A stretch of DNA of 23,771 nt from Rickettsiales bacterium (GTDB taxonomy: Bacteria > Pseudomonadota > Alphaproteobacteria > TMED109). Below are positions 5,975 to 14,915 of this stretch, piece after piece. The stretch is from NCBI GenBank assembly GCA_002689905.1, contig NZIN01000026.1:1-23771 (forward strand), in the 5' to 3' direction. The notes under the pieces were generated by a model. The model saw only the letters and a list, made by a program, of their open reading frames with translations, was not told the DNA's origin and searched no databases. The stretch's first letter is position 1. Each line of letters starts with the position of its first letter. The translations under genes were made by a program, and so were the position numbers.

Positions 5975-7856
5975 AAAATCTAAAAATAAGTTTTTTAATA
6001 CACTTAAAATCTTATTTTTAAGTTACTTTGTAGTATTTTTTTTATGTACTCAAGACAACTCAGATCTGAAAAATCAAAATCAGTATATAAATGATTTTTC
6101 TGAAGTTCTTAAAGGGATTGGTTTTTCTGAAGAAGAAGCTAAAAAAGCTTCCTATGCCATATCATTTGTATACCCAATAGAGATGTTAAAAAATAATAGT
6201 TATCTGCTTTTGCCTTCTAAAATATATAAGGATAAAACATTTGCAGTAAATGTTAATGATAGAGATGCAATAATTTTAAAAAAAAATAAAAATGATTTTT
6301 CTGCTTTTGTATCAAGCACTAAAATAGCTTCTGAAATTGTAGGTAATTTGAATACTTCTATTGATGAAAAAAGCGGAATTGTAAAAATTAAAAATTATTC
6401 TAGAAAAGTTAATAAAAATTTAGAAATTCTAAATATAATTTTTAAAGAGGGGGATAATATTTCTAGCTTAACAAATTCTTTTTTTTCTAATAAAAAAAGT
6501 TTAAGAAAATTTACTTCATCTTTAAGCAAAGGTCTAAATTTATCAAAAATAAAAGTAGGTTCTAAAGCAAAAATAATATTAAGAAAAAAAAAATTAGTAG
6601 CCTTTTATATTAATATTACAGCCAAGGATGCTGTAGTTACCTATAAAAGTAATAATGTATTTAGAACGGAAAAACTAAAAAAATCAGATGTTAAAAACTT
6701 TTTAAATAAAAAAATAATAAGCGAGAATCAGAATTATAAAGAGTTTACCAGAATAAGCCTATTTAATAATCCCAATTATGACGTTTTTAAGAAAATATTA
6801 AAAAAAGGCCAAAGTATATATGAACTTTTAGATAGTTATAGAGTTGATTCAAATGAAATTAATAAGGTATTAAATAAAATTAAACCTCACTTCAATCTAA
6901 GACAAATCAAAGCAGGACAAAGTATAGAAATAATTTTTATTGATAAAGAGTTTATAGGAATCTCTTATGAAATTAATAAACTAAGTAAATTACAAGCCAT
7001 AAAAATTGGTAATACGTATAGAGTATATTTTTATGAGAAAGCATATAAAACAAAGAATATATATAGCAAAATAGTAATTGAGTCTAATCTCTATATGGAC
7101 TCTAAGAAAGTTAATCTGCCAAAAAAGACTTTTATTGAATTAGTTAGGCTTTTGAGTTTTTCATTAGATTTTCAAAGAGACATAAGAGCTAAAACCACTT
7201 TTATAATACTTTATGAAAACCTTTATGATTATGAAAGTAATTTTATAACTACTGGAAAAATAGTATATTCAAAAGTGTTAATTGATAATAATAAGAATAT
7301 GGAGGTTTTTCACTTTACTAGCACACAAGGCAAAGACAGATATTATGATAAAAATGGAAAAAGTGTTAGAAAAACTCTTATGAAAACTCCTATAGATGGA
7401 GCAAGATTATCATCAGGTTTTGGTACAAGAAGACATCCGATATTAGGGTATAATAAGATGCATAAAGGTTTAGACTTTGCTGCTAAAAGAGGAACACCTA
7501 TATATGCAGCTGGAGATGGAGTGATAGAAAGAGCTAACTATTTTGGAGGATATGGAAAGTACATAAGAATAAAACATAATTTAGAATATCATACTGCGTA
7601 TGCTCACCTATCTAAAATTGCAAAAGGAATCAGAAAAAATGTAAGAGTAAATCAAGGACAAATAATAGGTTATGTAGGAACATCAGGAAGGTCAACAGGT
7701 CCTCATTTGCATTACGAAGTCCTTTATAATAGAAAACAAATAAACCCTTATAAGTTAAAAATGCCTGAAATAGAAAAGTTAACTGATACAAAATTACAAT
7801 TATTTAATATAAGAAAAGATGAAATCAAAAAAATGATGAATGCTATTAAGAATTAG
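5961..7856 (+). CDS. M23 family murein endopeptidase (MepM/Csd3-like), membrane-anchored
   Basis: The 631-residue protein has a lysine-rich N-terminus and one hydrophobic segment (about 12-29), a signal anchor or signal peptide with no good lipobox. Two OapA/LysM-like stretches, about 154-207 and 276-326, resemble the N-terminal domains of Csd3/MepM-type peptidases. The C-terminal M23 domain (about 480-600) starts with SSGFGTRRHPILGY. Its zinc ligands are H501 and D505 (MHKGLDF) and H584 (PHLHYE), with H549 (YAHLS) and H582 as catalytic histidines. Such LytM enzymes cut peptide cross-links in periplasmic peptidoglycan during growth. It is longer than E. coli MepM (about 440). The ATG lies 14 bases inside the aminopeptidase gene, without Shine-Dalgarno. 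The 3' end overlaps convergent clpB by 11 bases. Confidence 0.88.
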   Translation: MKKFKKSKNKFFNTLKILFLSYFVVFFLCTQDNSDLKNQNQYINDFSEVLKGIGFSEEEAKKASYAISFVYPIEMLKNNSYLLLPSKIYKDKTFAVNVNDRDAIILKKNKNDFSAFVSSTKIASEIVGNLNTSIDEKSGIVKIKNYSRKVNKNLEILNIIFKEGDNISSLTNSFFSNKKSLRKFTSSLSKGLNLSKIKVGSKAKIILRKKKLVAFYINITAKDAVVTYKSNNVFRTEKLKKSDVKNFLNKKIISENQNYKEFTRISLFNNPNYDVFKKILKKGQSIYELLDSYRVDSNEINKVLNKIKPHFNLRQIKAGQSIEIIFIDKEFIGISYEINKLSKLQAIKIGNTYRVYFYEKAYKTKNIYSKIVIESNLYMDSKKVNLPKKTFIELVRLLSFSLDFQRDIRAKTTFIILYENLYDYESNFITTGKIVYSKVLIDNNKNMEVFHFTSTQGKDRYYDKNGKSVRKTLMKTPIDGARLSSGFGTRRHPILGYNKMHKGLDFAAKRGTPIYAAGDGVIERANYFGGYGKYIRIKHNLEYHTAYAHLSKIAKGIRKNVRVNQGQIIGYVGTSGRSTGPHLHYEVLYNRKQINPYKLKMPEIEKLTDTKLQLFNIRKDEIKKMMNAIKN

Positions 7857-10374
7857 AGTTAATAATAAATTTTTCTTTTTTTACTTCTAATTTATAATTA
7901 GTCTTATTATCAATATCATTTTTTAGAATTGCATCTGCTATTACATCACCTATTTCTTTCTCTATTACCCTTTTTAAAGGACGTGCTCCATACTCAGGGT
8001 TATAGCCTTTTTCTAAAAGTAAATCTACTACATCAAGGTTAAATGTAATATCTATATTTTTACTAGTTAATCTATTCTTTAAATCAGCAAGCTGACTTTG
8101 AATAATTAGTTTTATTTCTTCTTTCTTTAACTTCTCAAAAATTATGATATCATCAATTCTATTGAGAAACTCGGGTTTAAAGACACTTTTAACATTATTA
8201 TTTATTTTAAAATTCCTTTCTTTAGAAATTGTGTGATTTAGTATAAGCTCACTTCCAATATTTGAAGTCAAAATTATAATTGTATTCTTGAAGTCAATCA
8301 TATTGCCTTGACCATCTACGATTCTTCCTTCATCTAGTAATTGTAAAAATACATTAAAAATTTCAGGGTTAGCTTTTTCTATTTCATCAAAAAGTATAAC
8401 TTTAAAAGGTGTTTCTTTTACGGCTTTTGTAAGACGACCACTATCTTCAAAACCTACATAACCTGGAGGTGCGCCTATCAACTTAGATAAAGAATGTTTT
8501 TCTGAATATTCTGACATATCAAAAGTTATTAACTTTTTTTCATCCTTAAATAAATATTCAGCTAGAGTTTTTGCAACCTCAGTTTTACCTACGCCAGTTG
8601 GACCTAAAAAAAGAAAAGAACCTATTGGCTTTTTTGGGTCATTTATTCCAGTTCTAGATCTTTTTATAACAGAAGATATAGCTTGAATAGCTAACTCTTG
8701 TCCTATTATTCTTTTATGCAATATTTTCTCTAAATTAATTAAGGAGTCTTTTTCAGATTGTAATACTTTATTAATAGGTATACCTGTCCAATTAGAGATT
8801 ATGTCAGCTATATCATTATTGGTAACTTTTTTATCATCTAAAATATTTTTGTTCAGGTTTTCTAATTCTAAAATATTTTCTTGTAATTGAGGTATTTCAT
8901 AATGAGTTAATTTACCAGCTAGATTGAGATTTCCTTTTCTTTTAGCTACTTTAAGTTCAATTTTAAATTTTTCTAGTTTTTCTTTTAATATATTTAATTT
9001 TTCTATCTTGTTTTTATATAGATTCCACTCACTTAAAAGTTTACCTAGCTGTTTTTCTTTTATTTTATTATCTTGTTCTAACTTTTCTATTTTATCCTTA
9101 TTTTTTCTATTATCATCAGTAATATTTTCTAATTCTATTTTATTTTTTAATAGGCTACTTTCTAGGATTTCTGCTTTCAAAGGCTTTGATTTTAACTCTA
9201 TCCTTTTTTTACTTGCGGCTTCATCAATTAAATCAATAGCTTTATCAGGGAGTTTTCTATTTGTTATATATCTTGAAGATAGCGTAGCCGCAGAAATAAT
9301 AGCATTATCTGAAATACTTATTCCATGGTGTAATTCATATTTTTCTTTTAAACCTCTCAATATGGAAATGGTATCTTCAACAGTTGGTTCATTAACGTAT
9401 ACAGGCTGAAATCTTCTAGAGAGAGCAGAATCTTTTTCAAAGTATTTCCTATATTCATCTAAAGTAGTTGCTCCAATACAGTGAAGCTTTCCTCTTGCTA
9501 AAGCAGGCTTCAGTATATTAGCTGCATCTAAAGAGCCATCATTAGAACCAGTGCCTATAAGGGTATGGATTTCATCTATAAATAAAATTGTCTTACTATG
9601 TTGTTCAATTTCAGAAATTACACTTTTTAACCTCTCTTCAAAATCTCCTCTAAACTTTGCACCTGCCATTAATAAAGATAGGTCAAGAGAAATTAACTGA
9701 TAATTATTTATGTTATCTGGTACGAGATTTTCTATAATTTTAATACTGATGCCCTCCGCTAAAGCTGTTTTTCCGACTCCAGGAGCACCAATAAGTATAG
9801 GGTTGTTTTTGGTTCTCCTTGATAAAATTTGAATAGACCTTTTAATTTCATTTTCTCTTCCTATTATAGGGTCTATTTTATTATTTTTAGCTAAGTTAGT
9901 TAAGTTTATGGCGTACTTATCAATGCTTTCAAATTTGGGTTGCGTGTTTTTAGTAAGGTTTGTTAAGTATTGATTTAAATTATTATAGTAAATATCAAAT
10001 TTATTAAGAACTTTTTTTGTTATTGGTGATGCTTCTGATGCTAATTCCAGTAATAATATATTACTTTGAATATTTTTATTAATATTATCTTTTATTTTTT
10101 CATTTGCTCTATTCAGTAATAATACCAAATTACTTTGTATTTGAGTTTCTTTGGATTTATCACTTAAATCGTTAGAAGTTTTTATGCTTTCTTTAATTAG
10201 AAGTTCTTTATTTATTTTAAAATACTCAATTGTTTCTATAACTTCTTTATCATTTTGTAAAAGTATTATTAATATATGTATTGGCGAGAAAAAAGAATAA
10301 CCCTCTTCTTTTGCATAGTTAAAAGCAGCATCTATTGTTATTTTTAACTTATCACTAAAACTATCTAAATCCAT
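7846..10374 (-). CDS. clpB: ATP-dependent disaggregase ClpB
   Basis: The 842-residue protein is a full Hsp104/ClpB. It has an N-domain (1-150), AAA-1 with Walker A GAPGVGKT (196-203) and Walker B ILFIDE (263-268), a long coiled-coil middle domain (about 400-520), and AAA-2 with Walker A GPTGVGKT (591-598) and GAPPGYVGFEDSG. The middle domain separates it from ClpA or ClpC. Hexameric ClpB threads aggregated proteins with DnaK help in the cytosol. The frame is open further upstream, but I chose the ATG at 10374. It gives the family N-terminus MDLDSFSDKL, has GAGGT 4 bases before it, and lies just downstream of a sigma-32-like promoter that would lie within a longer protein. The gene follows DUF4167 and its 3' end overlaps the convergent M23 peptidase gene. 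Confidence 0.97.
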   Translation of the reverse strand: MDLDSFSDKLKITIDAAFNYAKEEGYSFFSPIHILIILLQNDKEVIETIEYFKINKELLIKESIKTSNDLSDKSKETQIQSNLVLLLNRANEKIKDNINKNIQSNILLLELASEASPITKKVLNKFDIYYNNLNQYLTNLTKNTQPKFESIDKYAINLTNLAKNNKIDPIIGRENEIKRSIQILSRRTKNNPILIGAPGVGKTALAEGISIKIIENLVPDNINNYQLISLDLSLLMAGAKFRGDFEERLKSVISEIEQHSKTILFIDEIHTLIGTGSNDGSLDAANILKPALARGKLHCIGATTLDEYRKYFEKDSALSRRFQPVYVNEPTVEDTISILRGLKEKYELHHGISISDNAIISAATLSSRYITNRKLPDKAIDLIDEAASKKRIELKSKPLKAEILESSLLKNKIELENITDDNRKNKDKIEKLEQDNKIKEKQLGKLLSEWNLYKNKIEKLNILKEKLEKFKIELKVAKRKGNLNLAGKLTHYEIPQLQENILELENLNKNILDDKKVTNNDIADIISNWTGIPINKVLQSEKDSLINLEKILHKRIIGQELAIQAISSVIKRSRTGINDPKKPIGSFLFLGPTGVGKTEVAKTLAEYLFKDEKKLITFDMSEYSEKHSLSKLIGAPPGYVGFEDSGRLTKAVKETPFKVILFDEIEKANPEIFNVFLQLLDEGRIVDGQGNMIDFKNTIIILTSNIGSELILNHTISKERNFKINNNVKSVFKPEFLNRIDDIIIFEKLKKEEIKLIIQSQLADLKNRLTSKNIDITFNLDVVDLLLEKGYNPEYGARPLKRVIEKEIGDVIADAILKNDIDNKTNYKLEVKKEKFIINSNS

Positions 10375-10378
10375 TATT

Positions 10379-10383
10379 ACCTC
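10379..10383 (-). promoter_or_regulatory. Shine-Dalgarno of clpB
   Basis: GAGGT is placed 4 bases before the ATG at 10374. It decides the start against the longer open frame that begins at 10419. It would lie at the very 5' end of an mRNA started from the promoter at 10391-10420. Confidence 0.7.
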
Positions 10384-10390
10384 ATATAAA

Positions 10391-10420
10391 GATATGGGTG
10401 TTGTTTTAATGCACCACAAG
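10391..10420 (-). promoter_or_regulatory. Sigma-32 (RpoH)-type heat-shock promoter of clpB
   Basis: On the minus strand CTTG (10420-10417) is followed after 18 bases by CCCATATC (10398-10391), close to the RpoH consensus CTTG-N16-18-CCCATAT. The element stands out as GC-richer than its surroundings and sits in the only sizeable gap (63 bases) of the lysC-to-clpB run, straight ahead of a classical heat-shock gene. The expected start site is about 10384, giving a leader of only about 10 bases. Confidence 0.75.
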
Positions 10421-10437
10421 AGTGGATTTAAAAAAAA

Positions 10438-10683
10438 CTATTCAGTTTTTTTTATAGAATTATTTACTCTAAGAAAATGTTCAGCATGCTGCATATAATT
10501 TTCTGCAGCTACTTTATCGCCTGCAGATGAGGCATCTTTTGCAAGACTTTCATATTTTATTTTTACTTCTAAAGGGTTACCTCTTGGTTTTTGCTTTAGT
10601 ATTTTGTTGTCAAATCCATTTAATCCATTTCTTTTTATGGGTTTAGGTCTATTTCTTTTAAAGGAATTATTCTTTTTTATCAT
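10438..10683 (-). CDS. DUF4167 domain protein, minimal form
   Basis: The 81-residue protein has a basic, lysine/arginine/asparagine-rich N-terminus (1-35) and then the DUF4167 core: RGNPLEVKIKYESLAKDA followed by GDKVAAENYMQHAEHFLRV (56-74). The basic head and small size suggest nucleic-acid or ribosome contact, but the function is not known to me. Typical alphaproteobacterial members carry a long low-complexity C-terminal tail; here the protein ends 7 residues after the core. Its position between prmC (3-base gap) and clpB is the usual one in alphaproteobacteria, which supports the call. Confidence 0.88.
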   Translation of the reverse strand: MIKKNNSFKRNRPKPIKRNGLNGFDNKILKQKPRGNPLEVKIKYESLAKDASSAGDKVAAENYMQHAEHFLRVNNSIKKTE

Positions 10684-10686
10684 AAC

Positions 10687-11538
10687 TTAAAAAATATTTG
10701 TATTATTAGTACCCACAATAAATCTAGGGTGATTAGCGTAGTCATAAAAAGTCTTGGTTTGCATAATATTTGCCTCTTTCATTAGTTTTGTAACATTTAA
10801 AGCCTGGTCAAAACCTATTTCAAAAACTACAACTGTCTTATCTTTAAGTTTATTTTTAAGGCCTAATATAATTTCTTTATAGCAGTCTAATCCTGTTTTT
10901 CCACCATCTAGAGCAATAATAGGATCATAAAACTTAACTTCCGGTTCTAGTGTATCAATTACCTCAGTTCTTATATAGGGCGGATTTGCAATAATTAAGT
11001 CAAAATCAGAATTTACAAAAATATCTAACCAATTGCAACAAATAAAATTTATCTGATCTGTAACTCTATTATTCTGTGCATTTTTTTTTGCTAATTTAAG
11101 GCTATTATGATTTATATCAGAAGCCACACAGTTGGCACTCAAAAAAGTTTTAGCTAAAGCTATGATTACAGCCCCAGAACCAGTTCCTAATTCTAGAATA
11201 TTATTAGGTTTTAAATTTAAGCTTATTATTATATCTATTAATAATTCAGTTTCATGTCTAGGAGAAAAAGTGTCTGGGCTTAAAGATATTTCAAAGTCTC
11301 TAAATACTTTTTTATTTATAATTCTATCTAGCGGTTCTTTCTTCAATCTTCTGTCTAGGCTTTTTTTTATAAAACATTCTTTAGTCTTATTTAATATAAA
11401 GTTTTTGTTCATTATTTGAAAAGACAGAGGAAGCTCAGCCATTTCTGCCAACAAAAATCTTATTTCGCTTAAAGGGTTTTTAATTCCAATAGCCTTAAAT
11501 TTTTTTTTATAAATATTGATTAAGTTATCTAATTCCAT
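10687..11538 (-). CDS. prmC: peptide chain release factor N5-glutamine methyltransferase
   Basis: The 283-residue protein is PrmC. It has an N-terminal helical recognition domain (about 1-85), PRHETELLID (93-102), SAM motif I ELGTGSG (116-122), and the NPPY catalytic motif at 185-188, which holds the substrate glutamine. It methylates the glutamine of the GGQ motif in release factors, raising termination efficiency, in the cytosol. Its substrate gene prfA lies directly upstream; the TAA of prfA and the ATG of prmC share one base (TAATG), so translation is probably coupled. The DUF4167 gene follows after 3 bases. Confidence 0.96.
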   Translation of the reverse strand: MELDNLINIYKKKFKAIGIKNPLSEIRFLLAEMAELPLSFQIMNKNFILNKTKECFIKKSLDRRLKKEPLDRIINKKVFRDFEISLSPDTFSPRHETELLIDIIISLNLKPNNILELGTGSGAVIIALAKTFLSANCVASDINHNSLKLAKKNAQNNRVTDQINFICCNWLDIFVNSDFDLIIANPPYIRTEVIDTLEPEVKFYDPIIALDGGKTGLDCYKEIILGLKNKLKDKTVVVFEIGFDQALNVTKLMKEANIMQTKTFYDYANHPRFIVGTNNTNIF

Positions 11539-12611
11539 TATAAGGCTTTAATTCTTTCTTCTAGGTCTGCGGCTAAAAGAGGATCTATTATTTCATTTAA
11601 TGCTATACCAGCAGTAATATCCTCTAATTTATATAAAGTTAAATTAATTCTGTGATCAGTTACTCTGCCTTGAGGATAATTATAGGATCTTATTTTTTCT
11701 GATCTATCCCCACTACCTACCATAGATTTTCTTTTATTTGCTATTTTTTCTTCATTTTCTATTTTATTCTTTTCGTACAACCTAGATGCTAAAATTTTCA
11801 TAGCCTTTGCTTTATTTTTATGCTGACTCTTCTCGTCTTGACAGCTTGCTACTACATTCGTCGGGAGATGAGTAATTCTTACGGCACTATCTGTAGTATT
11901 TACATGTTGACCACCTGCACCTTGTGCTCTAAAAGTATCTATTCTTAAATCTTTAGCTTCAATTTGAATATCAACGGCCTCTATCATGGGAAGTACAGCA
12001 ATAGTTGCAGCTGATGTGTGAATTCTACCTTGTGTTTCAGTTTGGGGTACTCTTTGAACTCTATGCACGCCAGATTCATATTTTAATTGAGAATATACGT
12101 AATTACCTGTAAATGAAATTATAGCTTCTTTACAGCCACCAATATTGGTTTCACTAAAACTAAGTATTTCTACTTTCCATCTTTTTAACTCAGCAAATTT
12201 TTGATACATTTTCATTAATACCATAGAGAATAATGCTGCTTCATCTCCTCCTGTTCCTGCTCTAATTTCCAATATTGCATTTTTTTCATCATCTATGTCT
12301 TTAGGAATGATAAGTTTTTTTAAATTATTATTATTTAATTCTAAATCTTTTTCTAAACTAATTATATCCTGTTTTACAAGGTCAGATAAATCCTCGTCAG
12401 AATTATTTAATAGAATACCTTTATTATCTAAAATTTGCTTTTCAATATTTTCAATTCTTTTTTTACTATCTAGGATTTGTTCTAAAGAAGCAAATTTTTT
12501 GCTTAGTTTTATCCTTTCCTCGGAGGAAATTTTATTATCCATTAATTTTGTTTGGATAGAACTATGTAGTTCTAGCACTTCTTTGATTTTTTTTTCAAAG
12601 TTTTTAAGCAC
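11538..12611 (-). CDS. prfA: peptide chain release factor 1
   Basis: The 357-residue protein is RF1, which reads UAA and UAG. The codon-recognition tripeptide of the PxT type is PQT at 189-191 in RVPQTETQGRIHTSAAT, and the peptidyl-hydrolysis motif GGQ is at 233-235 in RAQGAGGQHVN. Length matches the family (about 355-360). The N-terminal third (1-110) is a charged coiled-coil domain. The start is GTG at 12611, 8 bases inside hisS, with no clear Shine-Dalgarno, so it probably depends on coupling to hisS. RF1 termination matters here, since most stops in the window are TAA or TAG. Confidence 0.97.
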   Translation of the reverse strand: MLKNFEKKIKEVLELHSSIQTKLMDNKISSEERIKLSKKFASLEQILDSKKRIENIEKQILDNKGILLNNSDEDLSDLVKQDIISLEKDLELNNNNLKKLIIPKDIDDEKNAILEIRAGTGGDEAALFSMVLMKMYQKFAELKRWKVEILSFSETNIGGCKEAIISFTGNYVYSQLKYESGVHRVQRVPQTETQGRIHTSAATIAVLPMIEAVDIQIEAKDLRIDTFRAQGAGGQHVNTTDSAVRITHLPTNVVASCQDEKSQHKNKAKAMKILASRLYEKNKIENEEKIANKRKSMVGSGDRSEKIRSYNYPQGRVTDHRINLTLYKLEDITAGIALNEIIDPLLAADLEERIKAL

Positions 12612-13842
12612 TTTTAAAATATTCCAGTATTAAGGTGGCATTAACAAGTTTTTGATCACCATTTTTCAAATTCTTTATACTAAAAGAGTTTTTTTTGACT
12701 TCCTCCTCCCCAATAATTACAGCATAATCTGCATTAATTTTATTAGCATATTTTAAGGCTTTTTTAAAACTGCTAGAATCATATATTTCAGTATAAAAAT
12801 CACTTTTTAATAATAGCCCTCTAACTTTATAGGCATAAGATAAAAAACTATCCTCTAATGATACTATTAAAATTCTTCTAGTTATTTGGTCATTAAACTT
12901 AACAAGGCTAACTAATCTTTCTAAGCCTCCTGCCCAGCCTGTTCCAGAAAGCTCTGGCCCACCTAAATCAGAGACTAAATTATCATAGGAACCTCCAGCT
13001 AAAATGGCAAATTTTGGGTCGTCTTTTAAAGTAAATTCAAAAATAGTGTTATTATAGTAGTCTAAACCTCTTACCAAAAAAGGATTTTCAAAGAAAGAAA
13101 TATTCAAATCTTTTAGGTTTTTTTTGAATTTAGAGAAGTAAGTTTTACTATCAGAAGATAAATATTCACTGATAGTAGGTGCATTTTTGTTAATCTCAAT
13201 ATCAGCTTGATCTTTAGAGTCTAAGATTCTAAGTGGGTTTTTTTGAAGTCTTATGAGACTGTCTTTTGAAAGGGTTTTTTTAAAACTAGAGTAATAGTTC
13301 TTTAATTTTTTAATGTATATATTTCTATCATGAATATTTCCTAAATTATTGATATTTAGATTTAAATTATTATTTATTTTTAGTTTTTTATTTAAATTTT
13401 CGGCTAAACTGATAACTTCAAGGTCACGATTAATTCTTGAATTAGAAAACATTTCAATGCCTATTTGATTAAATTGTCTAAGTCTTCCTTTTTGAGGTCT
13501 CTCATACCTAAACATCGGACCATAATAATAAAATTTAAGAGGTAAGTTTTGAGTTAAGCCATTACTAATAACTGCTCTGGCAATACCCGCTGTACCTTCA
13601 GGACGTAATGTTAAACTTTCATTATTTCTATCTTTAAAGGAATACATTTCCTTCATGACTACATCGGATGAATTACCTAATGTTCTATTAAAAACCTCAC
13701 TAAATTCCATTATAGGTGTTTTTATCGGTTTAAAACTAAAATAACTCGATAATAATGTAAACTCATTTATTATTTTTTGCTGCATAAGAAAATCTTGCTC
13801 TAAAATGTCATGCATTCCTCTAATGCTTCTGATTTTATCCAT
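12604..13842 (-). CDS. hisS: histidyl-tRNA synthetase
   Basis: The 412-residue class II synthetase starts with the usual SIRGMHDIL, then has TLRPEGTAG (78-86), motif 2 MFRYERPQKGRLRQFNQ (110-126), the histidine-specific RGLDYYNNTIFEF, and motif 3 with GTGWAGGLERL. A C-terminal anticodon-binding domain (about 325-412) is present. Motif 2 is of the ordinary bacterial form rather than the FRNEKPGPGR form I recall from Caulobacter-, Rhizobium- and Rhodobacter-type alphaproteobacteria. It charges tRNA-His in the cytosol. It overlaps ispG upstream by 8 bases and prfA downstream by 8 bases. Confidence 0.96.
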   Translation of the reverse strand: MDKIRSIRGMHDILEQDFLMQQKIINEFTLLSSYFSFKPIKTPIMEFSEVFNRTLGNSSDVVMKEMYSFKDRNNESLTLRPEGTAGIARAVISNGLTQNLPLKFYYYGPMFRYERPQKGRLRQFNQIGIEMFSNSRINRDLEVISLAENLNKKLKINNNLNLNINNLGNIHDRNIYIKKLKNYYSSFKKTLSKDSLIRLQKNPLRILDSKDQADIEINKNAPTISEYLSSDSKTYFSKFKKNLKDLNISFFENPFLVRGLDYYNNTIFEFTLKDDPKFAILAGGSYDNLVSDLGGPELSGTGWAGGLERLVSLVKFNDQITRRILIVSLEDSFLSYAYKVRGLLLKSDFYTEIYDSSSFKKALKYANKINADYAVIIGEEEVKKNSFSIKNLKNGDQKLVNATLILEYFKSA

Positions 13843-14911
13843 TTTTTTTTAACTTTTTTTCTATTAGACTTGAAATTTCTTCTACTAGATTCTTATTTTT
13901 ACTTACGTAATTTTTTTCTCCATCTATATACACTTGATGATTATTATTACCTCCACCAGTTATCCCTATATTTGTATGCATAGCTTCACCAGGACCATTA
14001 ACCACACACCCTAATATTGAAATAGATATTGGCTCTTTAACCCAAGAGTATTTACTTTCTATTTCTTTTACTGTGCTAATTACATCAAATTTTTGTCGAG
14101 CACAAGAAGGACAAGATATAATTGAAATACCTGATCTCCTGATATTTAACGATTTTAAGATTTCAATACCAACTTTTATTTCTTTGACAGGATCATCAGA
14201 TAAAGAAACTCTTATTGTATCTCCTATACCTTCATATAACAATAATCCTATTCCCATCGAAGATTTAATAGTCCCTGAAAATTCACCACCTGCTTCAGTT
14301 ATGCCAAGATGTAAAGGATAATCAGTTTTATTAGCTAAAAGTCGATAAGATTCAATAGCTAAGTTGATATTGGAGGCCTTAACACTAATTTTTGTATTGA
14401 AAAAGTTAAAGTCTTCAAGAGCTCTTACATTTTTTAGAGCACTTTCAAGCAAAGCTTCGGGTGTTGGTCTATTATATTTTTGAAGTAATTCTTTTTCTAA
14501 AGACCCAGCATTAACACCTATTCTAATGGAACAATTATTATATTTAGCTGCTTTTACAACTTCAGCAATCCTTGATTGACTACCTATATTTCCAGGATTT
14601 ATTCGAAGGCATGAAGCTCCAGCATCAGCTGCTTCTAAAGCGTGCTTATAATGAAAGTGAATATCTGCAATGATAGGAATATTTACTGATTTAATAATAG
14701 TTTTAAGTGCTGTAGTAGATTCTTTGTCAGGACAAGAAACTCTGACTAGGTCTGCACCCACTTTTTCAAGCTCCATAATTTGATTAACTGTAGCATTAAT
14801 ATCACTAGTAAGAGTATTGGTCATTGACTGTACTGTAATAGGATGTTTAGATCCCACACCAATATTTCCTACTTTTATTTGTTTAGTTTTTCTTCTAATC
14901 ATGATATTCAC
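13835..14911 (-). CDS. ispG: 4-hydroxy-3-methylbut-2-enyl diphosphate synthase
   Basis: The 358-residue IspG (GcpE) carries VQSMTNT (27-33), DIHFHYKHAL (83-92), INPGNIG (104-110), and the three cysteines that hold the 4Fe-4S cluster: C267 and C270 (SCPSCAR) and C302 (GCVVNGPGEA), with Glu309. It makes HMBPP, the penultimate step of the non-mevalonate isoprenoid pathway, which feeds ubiquinone and undecaprenol. Two starts are possible: the GTG used here, or an ATG 9 bases further in (14902). Neither has a strong Shine-Dalgarno, and homology does not decide. It follows the RodZ-like gene, its common neighbour in this class, by 4 bases. Confidence 0.96.
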   Translation of the reverse strand: MNIMIRRKTKQIKVGNIGVGSKHPITVQSMTNTLTSDINATVNQIMELEKVGADLVRVSCPDKESTTALKTIIKSVNIPIIADIHFHYKHALEAADAGASCLRINPGNIGSQSRIAEVVKAAKYNNCSIRIGVNAGSLEKELLQKYNRPTPEALLESALKNVRALEDFNFFNTKISVKASNINLAIESYRLLANKTDYPLHLGITEAGGEFSGTIKSSMGIGLLLYEGIGDTIRVSLSDDPVKEIKVGIEILKSLNIRRSGISIISCPSCARQKFDVISTVKEIESKYSWVKEPISISILGCVVNGPGEAMHTNIGITGGGNNNHQVYIDGEKNYVSKNKNLVEEISSLIEKKLKKNG

Positions 14912-14915
14912 TTTT

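Noticed and set aside
7887..7901. Inverted repeat CTAATT-TAT-AATTAG near the end of clpB as a terminator for the M23 gene
   Set aside because: The stem is only A/T-rich and 6 bases long, it lies 30 bases inside clpB, and no T tract follows on the M23 strand.
8924..9409. Open frame of 161 codons on the plus strand inside clpB
   Set aside because: It is antisense to the coiled-coil middle domain; its Leu/Ser/Phe-rich product is what reversed Lys/Glu/Asn codons produce.
10375..10419. An N-terminal extension of ClpB beginning at 10419
   Set aside because: The extra 15 residues do not resemble ClpB, would include the sigma-32-like promoter region, and a better start with GAGGT lies at 10374.
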